Source: Ostrinia nubilalis
Lineage: Eukaryota > Arthropoda > Insecta > Lepidoptera > Crambidae
DNA: 64,000 nt
NCBI RefSeq assembly: GCF_963855985.1
Contig: NC_087090.1
Location: 14,506,501-14,570,500, forward strand
Reading direction: 5' to 3'
The notes beneath the pieces were generated by a model, which was not told the origin of the DNA, ran no database searches, and saw only the letters and a program-made list of their open reading frames with translations. This document shows, one piece after another, positions 24,401 to 43,852 of the stretch (positions are counted from its first letter, which is position 1; each line of letters opens with the position of its first letter). The position numbers and the translations under genes were made by a program.

Positions 24401-27400
24401 TGTCACTACAACAATAACTTTTTTTTTGGGTGATAAAACTGTAGTGGTGTATATTGTTATTCTGGTCGACGCCAGGGATGGATGAGCGCCCGCTGTCGCT
24501 GGCGACAGGGTCTTCTGGTTTAGGTCTCAGGAAAAATTAAATCCACTCGTAGAAATTAATAAACTCAGTGTATTCACGAGAATAATTACACACAGCACTA
24601 GTGCTCAGTTGAGAGAGACTCTAGAGACGTATTGGAACTGAGTGAACCAACAACGATCTTGCGATAGGAACATCCGACCCGAGTGATAGTTGAACACAGA
24701 CTGACTAGTACCAGGCCTCTGTCACTCGCCTATGCCGGCCGAGATAATTACCTACAGCGCGCGACAACTCTAAGTTGCAAATCAGTCAGGGCCGCCACGC
24801 GCCTGTGTGTACACACGCGTACCTATACACGCTCGGTCGATCATCGTCGCAATCAAGGTTTATTGTTCCAACAGCACTGTTTTTCCTCTTTATAATGGAA
24901 AATCGTAATATTTAGAAATAAAAATTAACTGTAGTAATTAATTAAAAATAACAGGAATTACAAACAAATGTGTTACAGAAAATAACTTGTCTACTAGACT
25001 TATGTATTATTTATGTCATATGTGGTAACACATCCCACTACGTAATCCACATATTGATTATGAAACCATGTAATATAGAGCGAGGCAATTACAATTTTAG
25101 CTAATAAAAACATTAACTTTACTTCACCGTGTCTTGTTTCCGACACTACACCTTTTAAAACGTTTGTCCAATTTCGAATTATCGCAACACTGAAGTTTAT
25201 TAATAGGTACATTGGAGATGGTACGAAATACAAACACCACTAGATTAACGTTTACCAATCGTAAATACAATAAATGCTTCTTAAAATTAAGTTTTTATTT
25301 ATTTTACTTTGCTTATACAACCCTGACGCTTGAGCTGCGAGGTAGATAAATTCTGATCACAAAAAAATTGCGCTCTTATGAGCGTAGTATTACGGTGCGA
25401 TTTCGAATGCACCAGGTTCGTTGGAAATTTTGCATTATTATTATTGCCGTTAAAATGTCGGCATCTGATCAATTGCGATTTCTGTTGCTACTGTTATGTA
25501 TTCTGTGCTAATACTGCTGTACTGTACTGTAAAGTTTCATCAAAATCTGTTCAGTAGTGTTTGCGTGAAAGAGTAACATACTACATCCTGACATCCACAA
25601 AAACTTTCGTATTTATAATATTAGTAAGACTAGTAAAAGTAACATAGTAAGATGAATTATTTTAGTTATTTGTTTAATAACAATAATATTTATTTGTTTA
25701 TTTCTTAGCTCTGTCTGATAATGGATCTTGAGGAGTTGCAATGGCCACCTCCATTGCAACTCCGTAACAAAACAATAGAACCCTATGGAGTTTGGGCTTG
25801 TGTAATTCGCCTTGACGAATATTTCGTCCCTAAATGATATCCAGAGTCCGATGATGGAGCTGTAAAGGGGCAGATTTTTTTCACTATGTTGACTGTCTTT
25901 ATTTTGTACTTAATATAATATTTTACATTAATATGTAAAATACGAATAGGTATAATTACCTATTCGTGTTTCATTATTAATCGAATTATAAAAATCTTTA
26001 AAAGACTAAATAAACTCTATTAAAATTTTAAATTAATTTATCAAGTTTATTAACCGTATTCTACCTTAAAATTAATTACTTATCAAGTCTTAATACGGTC
26101 ACGGTTCAAGATTTTTTTGTCCATTTCGGCGTTCTTTTTACTCTTTTGACGTTGCGTTGACAGTTTTCAGCTAAATTCGCGCGGAATATTTTTGTGAAAT
26201 GGCTCTTAACTGACAACACATTTGAATATTTTGAATTAACAGTTTATCTTTTGTTTAGGAAATGGTGATAGACAAAGTTGAAGGTGAAGAAATATACAGA
26301 TATTTATGCTACGATATAGTAAAGTTTGAAGGGCTAGACGTTGGCAAGATGGCGTTCTTCCCTGTGAGATTAAACTGTATAGAGAACGAAATTGTTAAAC
26401 CTAGGTAAGTTTTACTTCACTATATTACCATTTCATACACCAATACTATCCATGAAAAGTATTTTATTACTAAAGCAGAGCAGAACAAAATAAACTGTGT
26501 AAAATTCCATAGGTAATTTACAGTAGGTTCTTTTAGTCAACCCTTAAAGTTAATCCCATGCGTGCCGTGATAAAATCTTATCGATTATTTTAGATGACAA
26601 ATGTATGGGCTTATCGCGAAAAATCGATAAAATAGCGTAATATTAAACGCTTATCGCGGCCCATATCCTAGGCCTACATTACTGCTTAATATGCACTGTA
26701 AAATATGTTTTTATGACTTGCCTATCATCAATCAATAGATGCTAACTTTTTTTTACAATAACCAACCAAACCCACAGGCATCAAGCCATGAAAGAAGGCA
26801 TCATAAAGAAAGAAAAGGAGCCCTTCAGTATACGTCTAAAGCAGTTCTGGGAACTTCCTATGGCACACCAGTTGCTTGGGGAGAAGTTCGCGAAGACACT
26901 CTCCCATGAGCCCGATGGGCTCATATTTCAACCGTCCAAGGAGGTAAGTTAACCTAAACTACCGTTCGTTTCAGCCGAATGACGTCCACTGCTGGACAAA
27001 GGCCTCCCCCAAGGATTTCCACAAAGACCGGTCCTGCGCCGCCCGCATCCAGGCACCTCCCACGACCCTCACCAGATCATCGGTCCACCTAGTAGTGGGG
27101 GGCCTACGTCTTTCGGCTCGTGGTCGCCACTTGAGAACTTTTCTGCCCCAGCGGCCGTCAGCTCTGCAAGCTAAGTGTTCCGCCCACTGCCACTTTATTT
27201 TAGCGATTCTGCGGGCTGTCAGTCACTTTGGTTCTTCTGCGGATCTCTTCATTTCTGGTTTGATCACGCAGGGAATCTCCTACCGTACCTTAGTAGAAAC
27301 TATTATTACCTATTTCCTAAAGGATGCATGACCAATACATGTAAAAGAGAACACGATTCGATGGCAAACTTTACCCATACAAGGCCCTTTCTTATCATAA

Positions 27401-28566
27401 CTAACCGAAATTATTTCTAAGAATCATGACAATACGACACTGTGATATTTGTGTGAGGCCTTTGTTCAGCTGTGGACTTTATTTAACTGAAACGAATTTT
27501 GATATTATTTCTAAGAATCGTTATTTCTAATTTGCGTTCCCGTTAGTTTTTGTTTTACGGGATATTCCCCGATTGTTTTTATTACTAACAGAAATGCCCG
27601 ACCCTTAAAATCTTTGTTATTAAATCTAGTTTAGGGGATTCCCTGAACAAACAACCTACTATAAGAGCTAACTTTTTTATTTCAGCCGTATGTCGCCGGA
27701 AGATGCGACGAAGTATTGAAATGGAAACCAAGTAACATGAACAGTGTAGATTTTAAGCTGAAAATCGTCACTCAAGGTGGACAGGGGTACGTTTAAAAGT
27801 AAAATTAAATAAAAGAATATTTAAAAAGATTACTTATTGATTTTTCAAAAAATAATTAGTTATTTAGGAAATCAAAACAAGATCTTTTTACACTTTGCAG
27901 TATGCTGCCTACAAAAGTCGGTCATCTCTATGTAGGCCAGATGGAAACACCTTTCGCCTCGATGAAAGTGACGAAAGACATAAAGCACCTTAACAATAAG
28001 ATAATAGAGTGCACATTCGAAGACAACAAGTGGGTATACATGAGAGAGCGGACGGATAAGTCGTATCCGAACAGCTATACTACTGCTATGGGTAAGTTCA
28101 GAGTGCAACATTTTTTTTCCTCTATGAAAAATGTTTTTAATGTGCCTTTATCAACATTATTCAATTTTAGGCTTATTTTTCCATATCTACGGCGATACTT
28201 ATAGTCATGCAGTTTCCGGTCTATTTTCCCTTTTGCTCATGCAAGCAACTCTTTAAGAGTGAGCGGGATGTACAAAGGAGGCTGGGCGTTAGGAACAAAT
28301 CTTACCAAGTGTTCCTTTACTATTATTTTCCTATCGCAATCGGCAGTCTCACACCTATCGACGTTGTAAAGCGCTTAAGCGTTGAGAGAAGAGACTGCAA
28401 ATAAAAAATAAATAGTTACTAAAGTAAAATTTTGCTATTTCTTCCAGCTGTATGCGAAAGCATCAAGGACCCGGTCACAACAGAGATCTTACTGGACTTC
28501 ATAGACAACCACAGATTCCACGACGACTCCGACATCATGCCTCCGCCCAAGCGCACGCGCCGATAG
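17654..28566 (+). CDS. RNGTT: mRNA-capping enzyme (RNA triphosphatase + guanylyltransferase), 12 exons
   Basis: This is the bifunctional nuclear enzyme that removes the gamma phosphate from nascent pol II RNA and adds GMP. Exons: 17654-17839, 19080-19216, 19503-19670, 19753-19856, 19941-20022, 20133-20384, 20630-20765, 26259-26404, 26778-26943, 27686-27786, 27901-28091, 28448-28566. All are GT-AG, phases agree throughout, and the total is 595 aa (human about 597). The N-terminal phosphatase has the P-loop [10 protein letters not shown] in exon 3. An acidic linker ([11 protein letters not shown]) follows. The guanylyltransferase has the nucleophile motif KADGVR at the end of exon 6, then YMMLIDG, DGLIFQP (exon 9) and LKWKP (exon 10). 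The C terminus is PPPKRTRR. The exon 2 donor (GTGCCT) is weak. Long introns 1 and 7 carry transposons. All catalytic motifs look intact. Confidence 0.95.
17969..18450 (+). mobile_element. 5-prime-truncated Jockey-type non-LTR retrotransposon with poly(A) tail
   Basis: The insert encodes about 105 codons of the C-terminal end of a Jockey-clade ORF2 ([18 protein letters not shown] and [15 protein letters not shown] are typical), then a short 3-prime UTR and about 30 adenines. It is bounded by a 12-bp direct repeat ATTAAAGTATGC at 17957-17968 and 18450-18461 (one tail A shared). It is truncated, so inactive. It lies in RNGTT intron 1 in the same orientation as the gene. Confidence 0.9.
18519..18750 (-). 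mobile_element. Non-autonomous Helitron (lepidopteran Lep1-like), complete
   Basis: Read on the minus strand it starts TCCCAACTAATATTATAAAT, contains a GACA-repeat stretch, and ends with a GC-rich hairpin (GCGGGCGAAGCCGC) a few bases before CTAG. The flanks are A and T, the usual Helitron target. It closely matches the copy at 21318-21550, in opposite orientation. Confidence 0.8.
21318..21550 (+). mobile_element. Non-autonomous Helitron (lepidopteran Lep1-like), complete
   Basis: It runs from TC (after an A at 21317) to CTAG (before a T at 21551), with the GC-rich terminal hairpin just before the end and a CTGT microsatellite near the start. It is highly similar to 18519-18750 in reverse. 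No Rep/helicase frame is present. Confidence 0.85.
21700..21965 (+). mobile_element. tRNA-derived SINE with a duplicated tRNA 3-prime half
   Basis: The head at 21729-21803 has an A box (TTTGGTGTAGTGG) and a perfect B box (GGTTCGATTCC). Just upstream, 21702-21735 repeats the tRNA 3-prime half in degenerate form (GTCGAGAGGTCCC then TTTCGAGTC). The body ends near a GACTAGATGG word. A functional tRNA is unlikely, as no acceptor stem pairs. Confidence 0.7.
22419..24147. mobile_element. DNA transposon with about 110-bp inverted repeats and a decayed core
   Basis: 22419-22528 is matched almost base for base by the reverse complement of 24040-24147. The outer ends read AGGTGTTATTTT / AAAATAACACCT flanked by TA, so a TA target duplication is possible. 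The GC-richer core (23440-23970) read on the minus strand gives pieces such as FEDEVLDF and, after gaps and stops, [13 protein letters not shown]. These recall a Tc1/mariner-like DDE transposase. The frame is broken repeatedly, so it is at best a pseudogene. The inverted repeat is certain; the family is a guess. Confidence 0.6.
23340..23740 (-). pseudogene. Possible degenerate DDE transposase remnant
   Basis: Short in-phase pieces resembling DDE transposase segments (an EDEVLDF-like block, then [13 protein letters not shown] near 23350-23390) occur on the minus strand inside the long-inverted-repeat element, separated by stops and frame changes. The match is from memory of family patterns and is weak. 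Confidence 0.3.
25525..25635 (-). mobile_element. Degenerate Helitron terminal fragment
   Basis: The segment keeps the order of the intact Helitron copies: a TTTCATCAAAATC-like word, GTGAAAGAGTAAC, then a CTTTCGTATTTATAATATTAGTA end. The hairpin end is missing. Confidence 0.5.
25732..25763. repeat. Perfect 13-bp inverted repeat in RNGTT intron 7
   Basis: GGAGTTGCAATGG, a 6-base spacer, then its exact reverse complement. A second perfect hairpin follows at 25942-25967 (ACGAATAGGTA arms, 4-base loop). Confidence 0.6.
26972..27290 (-). mobile_element. RTE-type LINE 3-prime fragment
   Basis: This is a second, more degraded copy of the endonuclease-reverse transcriptase C terminus seen at 13170-13518, in RNGTT intron 9. 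It begins 30 bases after the exon 9 donor and is opposite to the gene. Confidence 0.65.
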
Positions 28567-29448
28567 CAACGCTCCACCATAGATAATATAATATAATGTA
28601 AAATACATTATCCTACTTTTAAGCTCATTGATGTTGTTGAACATATTGCGAGAATCTAAATTAAACTAATTATTAGTTTGAGAATCTAGTTAGGATAGTT
28701 AAGTGAAATACAAAACTGACCAAATTCGGATTGTTTTATGAAGCCATTTTACAAGCTTGCCTATGAACTTTTTTTTGTAACTTCATTTGGGCATTTTATC
28801 GATTTTTGACGATAGGTCCATACTTTTGTCGTCTAAAATCGTCCATAAGATTTTATCGTGGCGCTCATCATACCCCAACAGTGCAATGTTTGAAAAAATA
28901 TATGAAAATGTTAAGAAACATAGGCAAATTCTTAAAGGCGAATTAGATAAGCAATTTGGCGAAGTATCTCCATGTTTTCTGACTAATTCTTCTAAGTACC
29001 TCTATTTAATTTGAATCTTTTCATCACAACAGTGTACTCTAATGATACTATTGTAAGATGAATCACACTTTTTGTGTTAAATAAAAAGTGCTTGTAAAAT
29101 TATGTTTATGTTAAGAATTAATTTATTGTCCTTTTTAATCAAATGCACACTGCTCAATTTCAGTGTCAATAATGAAATTCTGTGTTGTCAAAATACTTCA
29201 ACTTTATTCTACAAAATACCTGTCTGTTCGCCATTTGTGTATATTTTGTTAGAACAACAATTTCTTTACTGAATCTTTTACCACTACCTTCATAATATGA
29301 ATATCTGTTTTAAATATTTTATTTGGGTACAATGTACTTATTTATTTTTCGCAAATATGTTTGCAGTTGTCAGCAATGGTTTTACAATAAATATACATTT
29401 ATAAAACAAACTTTTTTTATTTACAAACAATGATAATGATAATAAATA
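28567..29448. other. Tail-to-tail intergenic region between RNGTT and LACTB2
   Basis: It holds the 3-prime UTRs of two convergent genes. AATAAA words for RNGTT occur near 29079 and 29388. A minus-strand AATAAA for LACTB2 lies near 29415. If the distal sites are used, the transcripts approach or overlap each other. An open frame at 28787-29014 has no recognisable features and looks like UTR. Confidence 0.6.
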
Positions 29449-30681
29449 TTATAAATTGCAGTTGCAAGTAATTGTGCTATATTGCCATCTATTTTCTCCA
29501 TTAACATTGACACACTTGATCTTGTTTTCTTTTGTCAATTTAGTGAGATGATGGTTGACATTGTAAGCAGCGGCAGGCCAAAGATGCTCAGGTGTTTCTA
29601 CATAAATTATTTTGACTAGATCCATTTCAGTTAGCTGCTTCTCAGGATTATTTTTCAGGACTTCTAGTATTTGGAACTCTCTTTGGTTTCTGTGTGCTAT
29701 GTAATACTCTATTTTCTGTATTGGGTCCTGAAAATAAACAAAATTAGTAATCAAAAAATGTAATTATGAAATGAAGCAATGATATAGGTAAAGGAAATAA
29801 AAACATACTTCTACAATATTTCCATGACCTGGATAGATCATTCCAGGGTTTAAATCAAGTATCTTTTGCAAGCTTTTCATGTAAGTATACAAGTCCTCAA
29901 ATACAGCAGTACCCTCCCCTAGTATACAGTCTCCACTGAACAGAATGTTTTCTTCTAGTAATGTGAGGATCACATGGTCAGTTGTATGGCCAGGTGTGTG
30001 GTGGACTTTGACTGTGGCGCCCTCTACTTTGATCTCCTGGCCGTCTGATAGCCAACAGGTTGGAATTGATGATGGCAACTCATTGTCTGGTGAATCCTCT
30101 TGGCTCCTTTTGTGCTTCCACACCTTAGGTTGCTCTGAAAGTAAATATAATGAGTATAAACATTATGATAGGGTAATTTTGGATTTTTATAAATGTTGAT
30201 AAATACTTACTTGCAATAGATCCATAGATGTTCTCTACTCCCCCAATATGGTCATGGTGCCAGTGAGTGACCACTATATGTTCAATATCCACCTGTTCAG
30301 ATTGCACCACATTCGCCAAGTTTTTTTGGTATTCTGCTACATCTTTGTCTCCTGTGTCTACAAGGATTCGACTGAAAAAGTGACAGGGAAGAGTTTAGAA
30401 AGATTTATAAATAAAATGTTAAGTAAAATAAGTTCACTCGGTATCATTTGTAGAGGAGGGAAGGTAATCTAATTGATTAATTACCTTTTACCAGTTCCAA
30501 TTAAATAAGTATTGGTTCCCTGGAGGGTCATAGGGCCTGGGTTGCACCCAAGTATCCTTATTATTCGATTGGACAGTTTAGTAACCGCGGGGATGACTGC
30601 TGCCATTTCTTTAGCTGTGCAAATGCCGTGATTTCTGCCGAGTCCAAAGTTGAAGATAAGAGGCAATAAAAGTCTCCTCAT
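29449..30681 (-). CDS. LACTB2: LACTB2-like endoribonuclease (metallo-beta-lactamase fold), four exons
   Basis: LACTB2 family proteins are single-strand RNA endonucleases, mitochondrial in mammals. Exons (minus): 30681-30485, 30371-30211, 30134-29809, 29727-29449 (stop). GT-AG junctions and consistent phases give 320 aa from the first ATG. The zinc site is intact: THWHHDH in exon 2, then [18 protein letters not shown] and YPGHG in exon 3. The C-terminal part ([23 protein letters not shown]) is the winged-helix-like region of the family. The family N terminus [13 protein letters not shown] begins at the second ATG (30606, 295 aa). The first ATG adds 25 residues with no acidic residue until the last, which could be a mitochondrial presequence. 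The promoter is shared or abutting with NDUFV1. Confidence 0.95.
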
Positions 30682-31363
30682 CTAATCTAATCCCGAATCT
30701 TCAGTCAGTTGTCAAAAATTCCTGTTGATTAGATTTGATGACTTTTCTTCTTCTATTGAACAGTTGATTCTTAGGATAATTACAATAAAAGTATTTTAGT
30801 TTGGCTCGTGCAAAAAAAATAGATAAAAAACTTTTGACAGTTTTTGACAAAAACAAACAAGACAGCTGTGCAAGACAGTGACAGAAGTTCACGTTTTATT
30901 TATTATAAATACCTATTTTTAATTTATATAATTTATCTACAATATAATTTAATAAAAAAAAATATTTTATGTTCAATTAATAGCACAGTTATTATTATTT
31001 ACGTTAAAAATACAAGTCAAATTTCATAGCAAAAGTTAATGCTAAAGGAACAAAACGTTCCAAAAACAATGTTGCAGTGTTGCAAAACTGAAAAAATGTC
31101 AATTGTAGTAGTTTATAAATTTTTGAACATGAACAAGAAGTTTATAATGCAGATATCAGAGTAAAGTTTATATCCAGTGTAAGCATAGTGTAAAGTTGAT
31201 ACAAGCAACCACAAATCCACAATACAACAGTGAAGTTCTTGAGATTATTTGTTTGTGTATGATTTATTGATGAGCTTATTGGTAGCTTTTTTCAATTTTT
31301 TCTATTATGGTAGGTATAGGGCGATTTGAATACGGTATCATTTAGTTTGACATTTCGAGAAAA
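30682..31363. promoter_or_regulatory. Divergent promoter region between LACTB2 and NDUFV1
   Basis: About 680 bp lie between the two start codons, AT-rich, with no transposon recognised. Both products are expected in mitochondria, so a shared control region would make sense, but I see no decisive motif. Confidence 0.45.
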
Positions 31364-40404
<9,041 letters not shown>

Positions 40405-40467
40405 GCTGACCATAACCATACCACGCTTGCAATGTTGGGTTTAGGAGAATTAACTCTTAAAAAAAGT

Positions 40468-40711
40468 CATTGGTTTTTAACTGTATCTTCACAGCATAAA
40501 GTTCAAATTGATGTGAGCTCTATTTAACCAAGGCCTGGTTAAGGGGTCTTTTATTTATGCCTTAACCAGGCCGAGGAATTTTTTTTCATTGATTTTCAAC
40601 CGTATTTTGACAGAAGAAAGTTCAAAATGATGTGGAGACCCCAGGAAAAATAAAATTGAGTTTTCACCGCATCTTCTTAGAATAAAGCTCAAATTGATGT
40701 AGGGTCTATTC
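40468..40711 (+). repeat. Three degenerate direct repeats in the NDUFV1 3-prime region
   Basis: A block of about 50 bases, recognisable by RAARKYTCAAATTGATGT preceded by TTTTYAACYGTATCTT, occurs near 40468, 40588 and 40659. The first two flank a hairpin with GGCCTGGTTAAGG arms at 40532-40572. Confidence 0.55.
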
Positions 40712-42150
40712 AGTCTCTGCCTGGGAGGATTGAAGAATCAAATTCGTTTGAAATTATTTTTATAGAAAACTTCATGCGGCATGTGGCGTATTCTTGGACT
40801 ATAAGTCCCTGACTCGCGCCCGTATTTTCAAACATTACTATGGCGTTTCACAGTGCACGTGGACGCACAGGGTCACACATGAACCAATCATAGAGCTCTA
40901 TTCAACGCTGTGCGTTCGATTTGCTGCTTCACTTATGCAAGACAGTTGGCTAACATTTCTGTTTAGAATCGCTGCTGGATTATTATACTGGTGACTCTAT
41001 CTTTTCTAATAGAATGTCAGGGACTATGTAAAAACTGAGTTCAATCCGTAATTTGTCATGCTAACAAAAAAGATCACTGTCGATGAATCGACGAAATTAA
41101 TAAAAACTACTGTTCCAATTACTAATGTAAGAAATCTTAGTACAAAACATATGATTTCATTAAATTATGCACTTAGAACTCCTAAACTCAGTGTTGCAAG
41201 ATTTTTGATAGCGTGTTATGCATTATTATAGTAATTTAATCAAATACCATCTTATCGTCGTTGGGAAGAAGTCACTGTGCTGTGATGTAACGCTTAATAC
41301 TATTGAAATAGACTCGATAAGTATTTAATATTGTTTTTATTTTAACACCTTTAACTTACTAGATACTAAACAGAATAAGTCGACGTAATAATTTAGTTTT
41401 TGGAATGTTTTTCCCTTAAAATTATCATGTCATTGTTATGTACTAAATTAAATCATTGTTTATTTAGTTACTACGCAGTTTTAATATGTTACCGATACTA
41501 GACCACTTCCTTGATTTGAAAAACCGCTACGTAATATAAAATATTGCGCAATATATTGTAACAATGCGAAGGAATATTCGAGATGATTTCTAAGTTATAT
41601 TTAATTTCATACTCTCAACCTGGAATTTTAAGTCCCTGTAGTCTTGCATCACTCACTTGTTATCGTGTTAAACAGCATATTTTTAAATTCATCATGCTTG
41701 AACATCATTAAATTAATTATCTAAATGACATGCGATATATGCGAAGTTAATAGCGCGATATACGTGTAAATATTATTATTATTGCGACATCTCATAGATT
41801 TTATTTTGTTGAGACTAGCGGCTGGCACAGATGACTTCACCTTAGTTGTTTTTGTATAAATGTAATTATTAGAAATAAATTCAGAGATCAAATTGAATTG
41901 TTTTTGATTTATTTTTCCTGTATTCATTCATTGAGATCAATGTAAAATCTACATAATATATGGTTGGGTTGATCAAGTTGACATTTTTAAGAAGGCGACA
42001 GAGTATTTTTTTATAAGTGCAAAGGCGCAACCTAGCGTCACACACCACATCTAATAACATTATTTTCAATTGAATCCACAATCAACAAACAAGAAGTCGG
42101 AGGCTATTTAGTGTTAGTATAATTAACGATGCATCAAACATGACTTCACA

Positions 42151-42762
42151 CTTAGATTAATAAAACCTAGATAGATAGTCAGTGCACGAAAGGTGAGGCA
42201 GTTTTTAGGGAGCCGGCACGGCTCACCCGTAAACGTCACATGAACTGTCAAAGTGAAAAATTGGTAAACACGTCCGACGAATTTTAATTAATTAAAACGG
42301 TTTGTGCTGTGAAAGGGTGTCTAAAATACATCAGAAAAACGAAAGAAAGTGACCAGTGTTACATTTCATAAGTAAGTACTACGATTCGACGCGTATTTTG
42401 CTTGAATTTGGCTTTCAAAAATTAAATACGGGAATGATACCAGTAACAAGAAAATTTATTTCCCAATTGTTCGCCGTACAAATACACTTCCTTTTTTATG
42501 AAATCGAGACTTTTAAGTCGATTTATCTTATTGTTATTAGGTAGGTACTTTGAATTCAATAAATAAGTAAGTACATGATGCGTTTTGTTTTTGTTAATTA
42601 TAAAATAATTAAAAACGTATTAAAAATTTCCCTACTTTCGGGAAAATCGCCTTCACTGTCTACACTCCCCAACAAAATTGACACTAATGACATAAGATTT
42701 TTGCCTCACTCTTGACGAAGCGTTTTTATGAAGACTATCCATCTAGGTTTTATTAATCTAAG
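42151..42762. mobile_element. Non-autonomous DNA transposon, 612 bp, 8-bp target duplication
   Basis: The terminal inverted repeats (about 30 bp, beginning CTTAGATTAATAAAACCTAG, one mismatch) are flanked by ACTTCACA at 42143-42150 and 42763-42770. An 8-bp duplication fits the hAT, P or Merlin superfamilies. No transposase frame is present. Confidence 0.85.
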
Positions 42763-43407
42763 ACTTCACATTATTAAAACTTGCTACTATGGCCTATGGC
42801 TAAATAGGTGCTTCGGGGATTCCCCTTTCACTGATTGAACTTAGCACTGTATAGATGGCGCTCTAACAGCATTGTCTTATTATTTTTTCAGTAGAAAAGA
42901 AACGTTAAAAACACATCACGGAAGTTAATGCCCTAACAAAGGTATTATCTAATTAAGTAATTAATGTGTTTTTTCACGTAATTACATAATTTATTTAATT
43001 GTATTTTATATCTTGTAGTATTTCTTTGCTTTTATCGTCTTCACCCTATTCATAAAAAAGTAAAACAGTCAGAAATCAAAACTCTACGAATAACGGTTAA
43101 ATTACTTTTGTGAATTATTAATTAACGTATAGGTAATCGTGTCATACGTACGTCTGGCCGTGTGAACCTATGTGCAACGCTTTGGTATGTACTTTGCATC
43201 TCTATTGTTGATAAAACAATCTTTACATGTATTTATTAATCTCATTTTTTGCGAGTTTGACCTCTTTGTTTGTAGCCTCGACCGACTTTGTTTGAGAAAA
43301 AGTGAGTCCTAAATACTGAATTTAAGTAGCTACCTCTACCTTACCTACCTTTAGCGTAAGCCCATTTAGTTAGACTCTAAGTGATTTACGCCCGTATTCA
43401 TTGTGGA

Positions 43408-43468
43408 TAACCTTGGGGGAGGCCTTTGTCCAGCAGTGGACGTCATTTGGCTGAAACGAACGAACGCC
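43408..43468 (+). mobile_element. RTE-type LINE 3-prime tail, 60 bp
   Basis: GGGGGAGGCCTTTGTCCAGC followed by AGTGGACGTCATTTGGCTGA and an ACGA repeat is the reverse complement of the start of the 13.1 kb and 27.0 kb RTE fragments. Confidence 0.6.
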
Positions 43469-43612
43469 CGTATTCACAAACATTACTATGAGGTCTCACA
43501 GTGCGCGTGAACGCACACGAACTAATCACAGAGCTCTATTGTTGAATAGAGCTGTAGATTTCAGCGTTGGCTGTGCGTTAGATTTTCTGCTTCATTTTGT
43601 AAACACGGGCCT
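43465..43612. mobile_element. Short MITE, second copy of a family also at about 40816
   Basis: The ends read CGCCCGTATTCACAAA and TTGTAAACACGGGC, an imperfect inverted repeat. The interior (CATTACTATG, then GAGCTCTATT) matches 40816-40950. It follows directly on an RTE tail. Confidence 0.55.
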
Positions 43613-43780
43613 TAGAATTTATAAGTTTGAACCAAGTTGTTTTTTAAATTTTATTGTCACCCTTTACTACTCCGGTACTTCATAGTATTTTGGACTGCAA
43701 GTTGCTATGATAGTCCCGTTAGGGTTAACGGTGTGGTAAACTAAATAAGCTTGTTTCAAGTGGTTTTAACATAATAATCC

Positions 43781-43852
43781 AGCGGCGCGGCGGCGGGGTT
43801 CGAACCCGCGTTCCTCGTATCTCGACTCGGCTTGTCCAACTACACCGACATT
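43781..43852 (-). mobile_element. tRNA-like SINE head
   Basis: On the minus strand there is a GGTTCGAACCC B box and a GGTGTAGTTGG A-box-like word about 38 bases before it. The acceptor ends do not pair, so a SINE is more likely than a tRNA gene. Confidence 0.5.

Larger units (their letters stand above)
20766..26258. other. RNGTT intron 7 (5.5 kb), mostly transposon-derived
   Basis: No host exon was recognised. The intron contains a Helitron (21318-21550), a dimer-headed SINE (about 21700-21965), a 1.7 kb element with long inverted repeats (about 22419-24147) and a degenerate Helitron end (about 25525-25630). There is also a possible LTR-like segment near 24440-24880 for which I could not find boundaries, and two hairpins (25732-25763 and 25942-25967). 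Confidence 0.6.

Noticed and set aside
24440..24880. Possible solo LTR in RNGTT intron 7
   Set aside because: GC-richer and repeat-like, but I could not find TG...CA ends with a target duplication or a second copy in the window.
28787..29014. 75-codon frame after RNGTT
   Set aside because: It lies in the 3-prime UTR, contains no recognisable feature and no splice link.
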